NCBI GenBank assembly: GCA_964493075.1
Contig: CAZBNU010000053.1
Coordinates: 1 to 21,783, forward strand
Direction: 5' to 3'
DNA from: SLFT01 sp964493075
GTDB taxonomy: Bacteria; Hydrogenedentota; Hydrogenedentia; Hydrogenedentales; CAITNO01
Length of the DNA stretch: 21,783 bases
Positions within the stretch are counted from its first letter, which is position 1; each line of letters starts with the position of its first letter. Shown one piece after another: positions 6,375 to 15,600 of the stretch. The translations under genes were made by a program, and so were the position numbers. The notes below the pieces were generated by a model, which searched no databases, was not told the DNA's origin, and saw only the letters and a program-made list of their open reading frames with translations.

Positions 6375-8654
6375 TTAAGAGGTTTCACTGGATTGTGTGC
6401 CGATTGCCACCTGCAAGCCCGCCTCAAGAATGAGCATGCGCTCGCCGTTGGAAATGGTCAGTTTCTTGGTATAGGGGTTGTACTCTTTCGCGGTCCAGTC
6501 TCCCAGTATGACGTCGCCAAGTTTGAGGGATACATTATCGCTGCGCCCATCGGGATATCTTATGCTTGCCCTGAACAGGGGTTCCACCCCATCCCCATGA
6601 ATAACCCCCTGCATTAACAAGGTTATCGCATTTTCGGGAATAGCACTTTCCGCGACTTCTCCTTCATCTGTTTCAGGGGTGTTGTTCAAAAGGTCACCGG
6701 GCAGGCTCTCGTTTGGAGTTGCGTTTATGCGACTCGTCAATGGGGATGGAGCAAAAGCAGAATCACTGATCGTAGTGCGTGCTGACAATCTATCTGATAC
6801 ATCCTCCGATTCTATAACCAGGGCAGTTATCCTTGGTGCAAATGTGTGGGTAGCAGCCACAGCAATACCGCTCAATAAAGTGCAGCATATTACCGCTATA
6901 ATTGTATTTACAGGATAGGACATTCGCTTAAAGTAATGGTGTGCGCAGGCAAGGCCTGCTCCTGAACCTGCAAACGCGGCGCCGATGACCACAAGCCAAG
7001 CACGCAGGTTGATGATGGGCAACGCGATGGTTCCTTCATCCGTCAGCAGGACAAGATATTTGTCCATGGCCGTTCTTTGGTACATGAATAACAGTAGCAG
7101 GGCGAGCAACAGCAACCACAGGGCTATTACTACAGGAGCCCGAAGTCTTTGCTCCAATATAACACCAAAAACAGCGAGCCCTACAGCAGCACATGTGGCG
7201 AGCACTGCCAGCCAATCGGTACTGGAGGGCGCTGATTCAGTGAACATCAGCAGGCCGAGGATAATGCAGGTTGCAGCGACGAACAGTAGCGTGGAATCCA
7301 AATTAAATATATTTTCGCTGATAGCGCCCTGTAAACGTAGTATCATCGTGGTAGAAGCTTTCGGCACTTCAACAGGTGAATTTGCAGTCAAGGCTTGCCG
7401 TGCCAAGCTTCTCATTCTTACGATATCGGTTTCGGCTTTTACAATTGCAGGAAGCACTTCCTCAAGCGTATTATCACGCAACTGTTTCTTGGCGGCGCGG
7501 TCATAAATATCGTCCTTAAATTTTGCGAGGGCTTTCAGGTCATTGTCACAATCGAGGATAATTTGTTCCATACGCTGCTGACAGAAGCGGATAGCGGCCA
7601 TATTACGCGATAAGGCCGCTTCGGTTTCCGCCAGACCTTCATGAACGGCACCATCCGAATAATCATGTTCTGCCACCATTCGCCGCCATTCGGTATGCCT
7701 GCGTTCCAAGGCGGCCCTCATTTCAAGCATATTCCGCAATTCTTCGCCATAAGAAACATACAATGGTGTATTTGTATTTGAAACATGTGGCTCTGGTACG
7801 AAGATTTCGAAACTATCCTCATTGAAAGACTCCAGAGCAGTAGTTACGAGGCCGCCAGCCATAAAAGGGTCTTTCAATTCCTGCCAGGACAGCAGGTTGT
7901 AATTTTGCCTTACAAGGATTTCCCTGCTGCATCTCAGGCCATCGGTCTGAGATAGGAATGTAGCAAGTGAACAGTCTCCAACACGCAATGCGACATTCAA
8001 GCGAACGATTTCTTCTTCAATCTGGGCAATCTGCTTTGCAACGGCGCGTTGTTCGTGTTCCAGACAGGTCATAATTCTGTTGTGGGTGCGCTCTAAAGCG
8101 CTCTCCCATGAATCCAGTAAGTCTTTTGAGGGCGCATCATCATCGGCACCCAAGGCATTGCGTCTTTTGTTCAACTCGTCCTTGTAGCTAAATAGGAGCC
8201 GAAGTGGTTCAAAGGACTCCATTGGTATCTTGCTTGTCTTGCGAAGTACCAGATGTAGGGCACGAACATCCTGTTTTTTATCGGATTCTGGTTCCTTTCC
8301 GCCCGAACCCTCACTGGATGCGTCGGCATGAAGCGTTTTTTTCTTGAAACACCCCTCAAGGTTAATGTCGGTGATAGGTTGGGGGGTGGTCTTAAAGTAT
8401 CGCTGAACCAGATTGGGGCTTTCACTGTTTTCTGGCAGGGCACGGGAAAATTGCCCCGGCAAACGCAATAATTCGGGATGGTCCTTGAGATTAAGGGTTT
8501 GCGTTTCTTCTGAAACCTCGTGTTTTTCAGGAATAAACCACTTTTGATGACAGGCAACACATTTGGCAGGACGACCATACATGTCAGAAGTGATCTGCAT
8601 CTTCTGTCCACACAGACAATATACGCGCAGATTCCTATGGCTCTGTTCTGTCAT
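6375..8654 (-). CDS. Zinc-ribbon, coiled-coil, five-helix membrane protein with GspC/PilP-like C-terminal region
   Basis: I do not recognise a named gene. The 759-residue chain starts with a zinc ribbon (C13, C15, C32, C35; pattern CxCG...CxxC). A low-complexity linker follows, then long charged helices likely to form coiled coils (about 185-225 and 305-425). Next come five hydrophobic helices (about 453-471, 481-500, 506-525, 552-572, 583-604) and a Ser/Thr/Pro/Glu-rich spacer. The last 80 residues have an LMQGVI...ASIRYPDGRSDNVSLKLGDVILGDW...ILEAG pattern. This recalls the small beta domains of type II secretion GspC and type IV pilus PilP proteins; that is resemblance only. A TTG three codons earlier (8663) is an alternative start; no good ribosome-binding site is visible. 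Gaps on both sides exceed 150 bases, so it may be transcribed alone. Confidence 0.72.
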   Translation of the reverse strand: MTEQSHRNLRVYCLCGQKMQITSDMYGRPAKCVACHQKWFIPEKHEVSEETQTLNLKDHPELLRLPGQFSRALPENSESPNLVQRYFKTTPQPITDINLEGCFKKKTLHADASSEGSGGKEPESDKKQDVRALHLVLRKTSKIPMESFEPLRLLFSYKDELNKRRNALGADDDAPSKDLLDSWESALERTHNRIMTCLEHEQRAVAKQIAQIEEEIVRLNVALRVGDCSLATFLSQTDGLRCSREILVRQNYNLLSWQELKDPFMAGGLVTTALESFNEDSFEIFVPEPHVSNTNTPLYVSYGEELRNMLEMRAALERRHTEWRRMVAEHDYSDGAVHEGLAETEAALSRNMAAIRFCQQRMEQIILDCDNDLKALAKFKDDIYDRAAKKQLRDNTLEEVLPAIVKAETDIVRMRSLARQALTANSPVEVPKASTTMILRLQGAISENIFNLDSTLLFVAATCIILGLLMFTESAPSSTDWLAVLATCAAVGLAVFGVILEQRLRAPVVIALWLLLLALLLLFMYQRTAMDKYLVLLTDEGTIALPIINLRAWLVVIGAAFAGSGAGLACAHHYFKRMSYPVNTIIAVICCTLLSGIAVAATHTFAPRITALVIESEDVSDRLSARTTISDSAFAPSPLTSRINATPNESLPGDLLNNTPETDEGEVAESAIPENAITLLMQGVIHGDGVEPLFRASIRYPDGRSDNVSLKLGDVILGDWTAKEYNPYTKKLTISNGERMLILEAGLQVAIGTQSSETS

Positions 8655-8902
8655 ATACAACAATCTATCGGATACTAAGGTTTAATCAACATCAAAAAAT
8701 TCACTCACAACGTGATGCTATATAAGGATACCATAAAAAAACGCTTGAAAGCTGAAAAAAATCGGTTTACGAAGTCATCGTATGGGGCCCTGTTGAGAAA
8801 CATGCAAATGGAACAGACAAGCCGCGAACACCTTTCTTAGTATCTTGCGTATTCTTTGGGACAATCCTGTATTTCCGGCAAGACTTTTTTCAGAAATGCA
8901 GT

Positions 8903-9253
8903 TTATTCCGCAGTTGCAACAGGGGCGTCCGAAGGCACAGGCACCTGTGGCACTCCCGCAGCAGGGGCATCTTCAACATGAAAAATGACTTCACCATCGC
9001 GTGTGAGTCGCCTGATACGTCGAATTGTTGCCTCAATTTCAACGGGATCTGTTTTCATATTCTCGACCCGATCTTTAACTTGGTCTACCCGCTCTTTTAG
9101 CGCTTCGATATCCCGTCTTACGGCGTCTATCTGTTTTTCATTTTCACGAAATTCGATATATCTCGTTTGGATATTGCGTTGATGGTAGTAACCGTAGGCA
9201 ACGGAACCCACCAGCACGGCCCCCAACAGATATATGAGAATTTCTTTGTGCAT
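8903..9253 (-). CDS. ftsB: FtsB/DivIC-like septum formation initiator protein
   Basis: The 116-residue protein has one N-terminal membrane helix (about 5-22), a heptad-rich coiled coil (about 30-68) and a segment DPVEIEATIRRIRRLTRDGE (69-88) that matches the FtsB/DivIC pattern of an acidic E-x-x-A/I-R stretch ending in pGE. A Pro/Ala/Val-rich tail follows. Such proteins link the division proteins FtsQ and FtsL at the septum. Placement directly after eno is the classic eno-ftsB order of many Gram-negative bacteria and supports the call. No ribosome-binding site sits just before the ATG; the only GGAGG lies in the 5' arm of a hairpin more than 30 bases upstream. The core AREK motif is divergent, so DivIC-like is the safe name. 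Confidence 0.75.
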   Translation of the reverse strand: MHKEILIYLLGAVLVGSVAYGYYHQRNIQTRYIEFRENEKQIDAVRRDIEALKERVDQVKDRVENMKTDPVEIEATIRRIRRLTRDGEVIFHVEDAPAAGVPQVPVPSDAPVATAE

Positions 9254-9262
9254 AATTTATAA

Positions 9263-9292
9263 CGCGGAGGAAACTACTGTGCTTCCTCCGCG
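9263..9292 (-). other. Perfect 10-bp hairpin between eno and ftsB
   Basis: The arms CGCGGAGGAA (9263-9272) and TTCCTCCGCG (9283-9292) are exact reverse complements around a 10-base loop. The element lies 13 bases after the eno stop and 9 bases before the ftsB ATG. On the minus strand the 5' arm carries a GGAGG. The sequence after the stem is only mildly U-rich (TTATAAATT), so it is a weak terminator at best. It could act as a partial terminator, an mRNA-stabilising end for eno, or a translational control element for ftsB. Confidence 0.7.
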
Positions 9293-9305
9293 TCATCCTG
9301 TAACG

Positions 9306-10595
9306 TTACTTCAGTTTAATATTTGAAAAAGCGGCAAGCCCCGGGAACCAGCCCTGGTCTCCCAGTTCTTCTTCTATGCGCAGCAACTGATTGTACTTGG
9401 CGATACGGTCACTTCTTGAAGCGGAACCGGTTTTAATCTGGCCAGCGTTGACGGCAACAGCGATATCTGCGATGGTTGCGTCTTCAGTTTCACCACTTCG
9501 ATGTGAAATTACTGTGGTATAGCCTGCTCGATGTGCCATCTGACAGGTATCCAGTGTTTCGGTAAGTGTTCCGATCTGGTTTACTTTGACAAGAATACTA
9601 TTTGCAACCCCTTCCTTAATGCCACGGCTGAGATATTCAACATTAGTGACAAAGAGGTCGTCACCAACAAGTTGTACTTTGTCGCCCAATGAATCCGTAA
9701 GTTTTTTCCAGCCTTTCCAGTCATTTTCGCTGAGACCGTCTTCAATGGAAATGATGGGGTATTTTGTGGCCCATTCAGCCCAGTATGCCACCATTTCATC
9801 CGCAGAATTTTTCTTGTTTTCGGCGGCGAGAACGTATTTCCCTTTCTCACAGAACTCGCTGGAGGCAGGATCGAGCGCAATAAAAATATCTTTACCCGCT
9901 TTGTAGCCTGCATTCTTAATGGCTTTAAGAATGACTTCGATAGCTTCCACATTGGATTTGAGATTGGGGGCAAAACCACCTTCGTCACCGACAGCAGTAT
10001 TCAGGCCTGCATCTTTCAAGACTTTTTTCAGGGCATGAAAGACTTCCGCACCCATGCGCAATGCTTCACGAAAAGAAGGAGCGCCAGCAGGCATGACCAT
10101 GAATTCCTGTACGTCAACATTGTTATCCGCATGAGAGCCGCCATTGAGTATATTCATCATGGGCACCGGCAATGTATGGGCGTTTACCCCACCGATATAG
10201 CGGTACAAGGGGAGTTCCAGCACTTGAGCGGCTGCCTTGGCACTGGCAAGAGAAATACCCAGCAAAGCATTGGCGCCGAGTTTGGCTTTGGTCTTGGTGC
10301 CATCCATAGCGATCATGGTGCTGTCCAGTTCGCGTTGGTCCAGCGCATCCAGACCGATGAGTTCCGGTGCAAGCACGTCGTTGACATTTTTTACTGCCTT
10401 GAGGACACCCTTGCCGAGATAGCGTTTCTTGTCTCCATCGCGCAATTCTACCGCTTCGTTTTCTCCTGTTGATGCGCCTGAAGGAACGGCGGCGCGTCCC
10501 ATGACACCTGAACTGAGGTAAACATCCACCTCGATGGTTGGATTTCCGCGTGAATCCAGAATCTCACGTCCAATAATACTGGTGATTCTCGTCAT
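9306..10595 (-). CDS. eno: Enolase (phosphopyruvate hydratase)
   Basis: The 429-residue protein has normal enolase length. It converts 2-phosphoglycerate to phosphoenolpyruvate in glycolysis. Visible hallmarks are the SGASTG loop near residues 39-44, the acid residue E205 in GDEGGFAPN, the metal ligands D242 (ALDPASSE), E285 (SIEDGLSE) and D312 (VGDDLFVTN), the catalytic base K337 (VKVNQIG), H365 in the VISHRSGETED signature, and K388 (IKTGSASRSDR). All expected active-site residues are present. An AAGGA about 10 bases before the ATG is the likely ribosome-binding site. It lies 84 bases after the gene for a polytopic membrane protein and precedes ftsB by 52 bases, which probably makes it part of the long rpoB-to-ftsB transcript, perhaps with an internal promoter not recognisable by eye. 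Confidence 0.98.
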   Translation of the reverse strand: MTRITSIIGREILDSRGNPTIEVDVYLSSGVMGRAAVPSGASTGENEAVELRDGDKKRYLGKGVLKAVKNVNDVLAPELIGLDALDQRELDSTMIAMDGTKTKAKLGANALLGISLASAKAAAQVLELPLYRYIGGVNAHTLPVPMMNILNGGSHADNNVDVQEFMVMPAGAPSFREALRMGAEVFHALKKVLKDAGLNTAVGDEGGFAPNLKSNVEAIEVILKAIKNAGYKAGKDIFIALDPASSEFCEKGKYVLAAENKKNSADEMVAYWAEWATKYPIISIEDGLSENDWKGWKKLTDSLGDKVQLVGDDLFVTNVEYLSRGIKEGVANSILVKVNQIGTLTETLDTCQMAHRAGYTTVISHRSGETEDATIADIAVAVNAGQIKTGSASRSDRIAKYNQLLRIEEELGDQGWFPGLAAFSNIKLK

Positions 10596-10679
10596 TTCTT
10601 CTAATTCCTTTTTTCTTTATATTGTTTTCATTCGAGCAACGCCTTTCGCCGCCCGCACCACACCCGCAGGCACATGCTA

Positions 10680-11492
10680 TTACTCCTTCCAGGGAAAAAG
10701 CAAGTCACGAAACCCACGGCATAAGTATTCATCATTTTCATCGCCAAAATCAATAGTGATCTTCTTGTCGCACTTACCCGTTTTTTCCTGATATGCCTGA
10801 ATTGCGGCATATTTACGGGACAGCATTTCATAGGAGCTTGCCTGCATTGCTGCAACCGGCGCGAACGACAATAAAAGAAGAACGGGCGGCGCCACACAGA
10901 ATGCCAGCACCAGAGCAATATGCGCCATAATACCTGTGATTAGGAGCGGGTTATCAATAACCAACACCGCGGCGATTTTTATTGAGTCTGCTGTGCCGCA
11001 ATTTTTATTCACCAAGGCCGGTAGCGTCAATACTGCTGAGGCCATAATAAAAAACAACAACCATAATGCCAGAGCACCCAGAGAATAACTGAGTAGAGGC
11101 GAAACTTGTGCTGTTATACCACCATAAAACCAGATACTACTCAAAATAATGAGGGCACAAAATACATAAAAGACGTTTGCTGCGACAGCACGTAAACCGT
11201 AAATCCGTATGCCTGCGAAGAACGTTTTAACGCTGCCGTCATGCTTTTCAATGATTTCCTTTATCATCCATATTAACCCTACCTGCAGCAGGGGGACTAT
11301 AAGAATCAGTGTTGCTAAAACCATCGGGATACTGATGAAAAGAGTCCGTCTAAAGCTGCCGCCCTCGAAAACACTTACTGCATACCATATAGGCGCTAAT
11401 ACAACTGAGGCGCTTAGAAGGTTCACCAACAGCAACTTGCCCAGATGGTCGTAAAGCACCCAGAAACTCATCCTCAAACTGCGCATCAACAT
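10680..11492 (-). CDS. Polytopic membrane protein of unknown function
   Basis: I do not recognise this 270-residue protein. It has five or six hydrophobic segments (about 20-40, 52-76, 98-121, 133-158 and a long one or a hairpin at 176-214). The overall layout of paired helices with LPALV and an amphipathic interhelix stretch recalls YesL/DUF624-type integral membrane proteins; this is an impression. After residue 220 comes a soluble, charged tail ending in an acidic stretch (DFGDENDEY) and RDLLFPWKE. An ATG two codons later (M3) is an alternative start; upstream only a weak AAAGAG is seen. It sits between the surA-like gene (72 bases) and eno (84 bases), all on the same strand, suggesting co-transcription. 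Confidence 0.6.
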   Translation of the reverse strand: MLMRSLRMSFWVLYDHLGKLLLVNLLSASVVLAPIWYAVSVFEGGSFRRTLFISIPMVLATLILIVPLLQVGLIWMIKEIIEKHDGSVKTFFAGIRIYGLRAVAANVFYVFCALIILSSIWFYGGITAQVSPLLSYSLGALALWLLFFIMASAVLTLPALVNKNCGTADSIKIAAVLVIDNPLLITGIMAHIALVLAFCVAPPVLLLLSFAPVAAMQASSYEMLSRKYAAIQAYQEKTGKCDKKITIDFGDENDEYLCRGFRDLLFPWKE

Positions 11493-11560
11493 ACTGTTCG
11501 CTCTTTGGGCGCGGTCTCATGGTTCACATCAACGCACCAAATGCAGGATGGTTACTAATA

Positions 11561-11576
11561 GTGCTCATAAGAGCAC
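11561..11576 (-). other. Short hairpin overlapping the stop codon of the surA-like gene
   Basis: GTGCTC (11561-11566) and GAGCAC (11571-11576) form a perfect 6-bp stem with a 4-base loop, overlapping the TGA at 11565-11567. There is no U-tract after it, so termination is unlikely. It could be a 3' processing or stability element, or chance. Confidence 0.35.
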
Positions 11577-12551
11577 CCGGACATTATTGCGACGACGCAG
11601 GGAATCCATCCACTGACGGTATCTTTTCTCGCCTTGTTGTTGACGTATAATTGGTTCAATTTCGCTGCGTGCTTCCTCCAGGGACAACGAACCGGCTTCT
11701 TTTAATTCTTCCAGTTTTAGAAGGTGCCATCCATATTCTGTTTCCAGTACAGGACTGATTTCGCCAACTGTCATAGAAGTAAGTGCTGTGCTGAGGGGTT
11801 CCACCAAATCTTCATGACTTACCCAGCCCATCATCCCTCCTTCGGCGGCTTCAGGACCTGCAGAAAGTGCTTTAGCGGCCTCAGCAAAATCTTCGCCTGC
11901 GTTCAGTTTCTCTCGCAGTTGTGTGAGTGTATCTTTCACAGATGCCCGTTCTTCGGCATCCTTGGACGCCTGCATGAAGATGCGTCGAACCCTGTATTGC
12001 GCTGGGTACTGAAACGTATCCAGGTTGTCCTGATAGTAGTCTGCAATATCGGATTCCGATACGACGACTTCCTTGTTAAAATCATTTCGCTTACTTCTGC
12101 TGACGCTCAACGCCATCATTTGACGCCGCAGGCGTTCCCTAAAGTCGCCGATGGTATGTCCGGATTCTGCCAACGCTTGCTGAAAAGCTTCGTTGGAGCC
12201 ATACTGCTTCTTGACTTCGTTCATGCGTTTTTCAACATTGTCGGCGGGAATATCAATTTCGAATGCCAGCGCCTCAAGGTACAGAATATGATATTCAATG
12301 ACTTGTTCAAGCGCCTTTTCAAACATCTCTTTGAACAGACGTTCCTGCTCTTCTGGTGATGCCCCATCCACCTTAAAGGATTGGAGCATGGGCAACATTT
12401 CCTGCGTTACGTCACTGTGCAGGATAGGTTCTCGGCCAACTGTGGCTACTACGCCATCAACGAACCCGCCTGAAGCAAACGCTGCAGGGACCAAAAGCCA
12501 CATCAAGAACAATATTTTGCACAAAACATTTAAACGTATGTGTTGTTTCAT
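11565..12551 (-). CDS. SurA-like periplasmic peptidyl-prolyl cis-trans isomerase / chaperone
   Basis: The 328-residue product has a signal peptide (basic start, hydrophobic core about 9-24, AFA-S cleavage region near 27). Residues about 29-165 look like the SurA N-terminal chaperone domain (FVDGVVATVGREPILHSDV, then helices ending in a long amphipathic one). Residues 182-282 form one parvulin/rotamase domain: YRVRRIFMQ, LNAGEDFAEAAKALSAGPEAAEGGMMGWV, and EYGWHLLKLEE. SurA folds outer-membrane proteins. E. coli SurA has two parvulin domains and is about 430 residues, so this is a one-domain version, as common outside Proteobacteria (PpiC/PrsA/SurA-like). AAGGA lies 5 bases before the ATG. It follows rpoC by 68 bases in the same direction. 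Confidence 0.85.
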   Translation of the reverse strand: MKQHIRLNVLCKILFLMWLLVPAAFASGGFVDGVVATVGREPILHSDVTQEMLPMLQSFKVDGASPEEQERLFKEMFEKALEQVIEYHILYLEALAFEIDIPADNVEKRMNEVKKQYGSNEAFQQALAESGHTIGDFRERLRRQMMALSVSRSKRNDFNKEVVVSESDIADYYQDNLDTFQYPAQYRVRRIFMQASKDAEERASVKDTLTQLREKLNAGEDFAEAAKALSAGPEAAEGGMMGWVSHEDLVEPLSTALTSMTVGEISPVLETEYGWHLLKLEELKEAGSLSLEEARSEIEPIIRQQQGEKRYRQWMDSLRRRNNVRVLL

Positions 12552-12619
12552 GATTGTCCTTCATCACTCGTATTTTAGAACAGGATGCTTCACCCGGTTA
12601 TGACATCTATCACAACGGG

Positions 12620-15600
12620 TTATCCCTGATCTTCTTCAAGTATTTCTATTTCTTGTTCTTCTTCAGAACCGCCTATTTCAAGATGCTCTTCAAGATCGTC
12701 CTGTGGCAGTCTTGGTCTGGAACTTTGATAATGCGGACTACCAGTACCTGCAGGTATGAGATGACCGATAATCACATTTTCTTTAAGCCCTTCAAGGTAA
12801 TCAATTTTTCCGCCAATGGCCGCATCTGTTAATACGCGTGTGGTCTGCTGGAAGGAAGCAGCGGCCACAAAGCTATCAGTGCTTAATGCGGCTTTCGTAA
12901 TACCCTGCAGCACAGGCTCCGCTTCTGCTGGACGTCCGTCGCCACGCTGGGTTTCTTCGTTTACCTCTGTGAAGCGAATCTTTTCGACTTCTTCATGGGC
13001 CAGGAAAGGTGTATCACCTGGGTCTGCTTTGATGCGCACTTTGCGCAGCATTTGCCGGATAATAATTTCAATGTGCTTGTCATTGGTGCGCACACCCTGC
13101 AAGCGATATACCTGCTGCACTTCATCCAGCAAATACCGACGCAAGGCATCTTCACCCTGTACTTCGAGGATATCCTGTAGAATGACAGAACCGTCCGTGA
13201 TGCGTTGCCCGGCATAAATGCGGTCGCCAGTATGGAAATTAAGGTGTTTTCCAGGAGGAATAGAATAAACCTGCTCCTTACCCACAGGTGGCGTAACTTT
13301 TAGTTTCCGATTGCCCTTGGTGGTACTTTCAAGTTCCACAATGCCATCAATATGACTGATGATGGCAGGCTGCTTGGGCTGCCGTGCTTCAAAGAGTTCT
13401 GCCACTCGGGGCAAACCACCTGTAATATCCTTATTCTTTTGGAACTGTCGCGGGGTCTTGGCGAGTAAATCACCTGCCAGCACCTTATCTCCGTCTGTGA
13501 CGAGTACATGGGTATCAGCGGATATGGTTGTAAAAGCAAGGACATCGCCATTGTCGCCGAGAATAGTTATTTGTGGATGGAGATCGTGCTTGTGCTCGGT
13601 AACCACGATTTCTTCCTGTCCTGTTTCAGAATTCTTTTCCTTGCGAACGGTCACACCCTGCACCATGCCTTCGAGGCGAATTGTGCCGGATTTTTCTGCC
13701 ACAATATTCACATTGTATGGATCGCGATGAAAGAGAATCTGGCCTTTTTCAACGGTCTTTCCATCATCACAGCGAAGATGACAGCCCGGCGCTAATGCAA
13801 CACGCTGCAGTTCTTTGCCGTCTTCATTCATGATGCCGATTTCACCACCGCGATTTACTGCGACAATAAGGCCTTCCCGGTTCTTCGCGGTTCGTACATT
13901 TCGAAATTCAACGGTTCCTGCTTCATTGGATTTAATATCGGGGCTTTCCACCTGCCGGCTTGCTGCGCCGCCGATGTGGAACGTGCGCATGGTAAGCTGT
14001 GTTCCCGGTTCACCAATTGACTGTGCAGCGATAATGCCCACGGCCTCGCCCATTTCCACGAGTTTACCTGTGGCAAGGTTACGCCCGTAACAGCGTGCGC
14101 AGATGCCTTTCTTGGACTGACAGGTCAACACAGACCGCACAGTAACACCCGGAAGACCCGCATCTTCAATTTTACGGGCAATTTCCTCTGTAATTTCGCA
14201 GTCTGCTTCAACCACAGGGCCTTCTTCTCCCGGGATGTAGAGGTCGTCGAGAACATAACGTCCCACGATACGCTCATTGAGGGGAGCGATAACCTCTGCG
14301 CCTTCAACAAGAGGCTCCATCCAGATGCCGTCCATGGTGCCGCAATCATCTTCCTCTATGGTTACATCCTGTGAAACATCCACCAGACGGCGTGTCAGGT
14401 ACCCTGCATCCGCTGTTTTCAAGGCTGTGTCCGCAAGGCCCTTTCGTGCACCATGGGAAGAGATGAAGTATTCCACAACGGTGAGACCTTCGCGGAAATT
14501 AGACGTAATGGGCGATTCGATAATGTCGCCGGACGGTTTTGCAAGCAATCCGCGCATCCCGGCGAGCTGACGAATCTGAGACTTGCTTCCACGAGCTTTG
14601 GATTCGTACATAAGGTGAATACCGGTAAAGCCTTGTTCGTTTGCGACCATGCTTTTTACCATTGCCTCGGTAACCAGATCACTTGTGGTGGTCCACTGGT
14701 CCACGATGATGTGACGCCGTTCACCTTCGGTGATCAAGCCGTTGCGATACATGTCGTCAACTTTTTGTACTTTGGCTTCAGCTTCCGCTATCAGCCCCTT
14801 CTTTTCAGCGGGAATCACCATATCTTCAAGAGCGATGCTGATGCCAGAGAGGGTTGCATACTTGAAGCCGACTCGTTTCATCTTATCAAGTAATTTTACT
14901 GTTTTGTGGTGGCCCCAGCGTGTGTAACATGCTGCGATAACATTCCCCAGAGTAGTCTGATCATGCTGTTGGTTAACATCCAATATGTTCACTTCTGGCG
15001 CCAGTTCTTCGGCGAGCAAGACACGGCCTACTGTGGTGTCAATAATTTCACCGTCGAAACGCAGTTTGATGTGTGCATGAATGGCAACAACGCCAGCGTT
15101 GTGTGCGAGTGTTACCTCTTCGGGAGTGGCGAATACCCGACCAGGTTTCAATATTTCGCCACGTTTTCCGGACCATGCTTCCTGCCATTCTCCTTTTACG
15201 CCTTTGCGCAGCTTGCTCATCCAGCCGATGCCAAGTACAATGTCCTGACTTGGCGTAACGATGGGCAATCCATTTGAAGGGGCGAATACATTGGAAGAGG
15301 ACATCATGAGAAGATGCGCTTCAAGTTGAGCGGCCGGGAACAGCGGCACATGCACGGCCATCTGGTCGCCATCAAAATCAGCGTTAAAGGCGCGGCATAC
15401 CAGCGGGTGCAGACGTATCGCGTTGCCTTCAATTAGAACAGGCTGAAACGCTTGAATTCCCAGTCGGTGCAGTGTGGGGGCGCGGTTAAGCATTACAGGG
15501 TGATCCCGGATGACATCCTCCAGAATGTCCCATACTTCTTCTTTGCCTTGGGCGATATTTCGTTTGGCAGCCTTAATGGTGGTTGCGTGTCCGCGTTCCT

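Noticed and set aside
8664..8902. 239-base gap between the zinc-ribbon gene and ftsB examined for small genes, terminators and a promoter
   Set aside because: No small open frame with a ribosome-binding site. T-rich tracts near 8735-8760 and a TATATAG-like box lack a proper stem or a spaced -35 partner.
11724..12359. Plus-strand open frame of 211 codons
   Set aside because: Antisense to the surA-like gene, Cys/Phe-rich shadow composition, no family resemblance.
12585..12615. ACCCG/CGGGT repeat between rpoC and the surA-like gene
   Set aside because: Five base pairs with a loop near 20 bases and no U-tract; not a supportable terminator.
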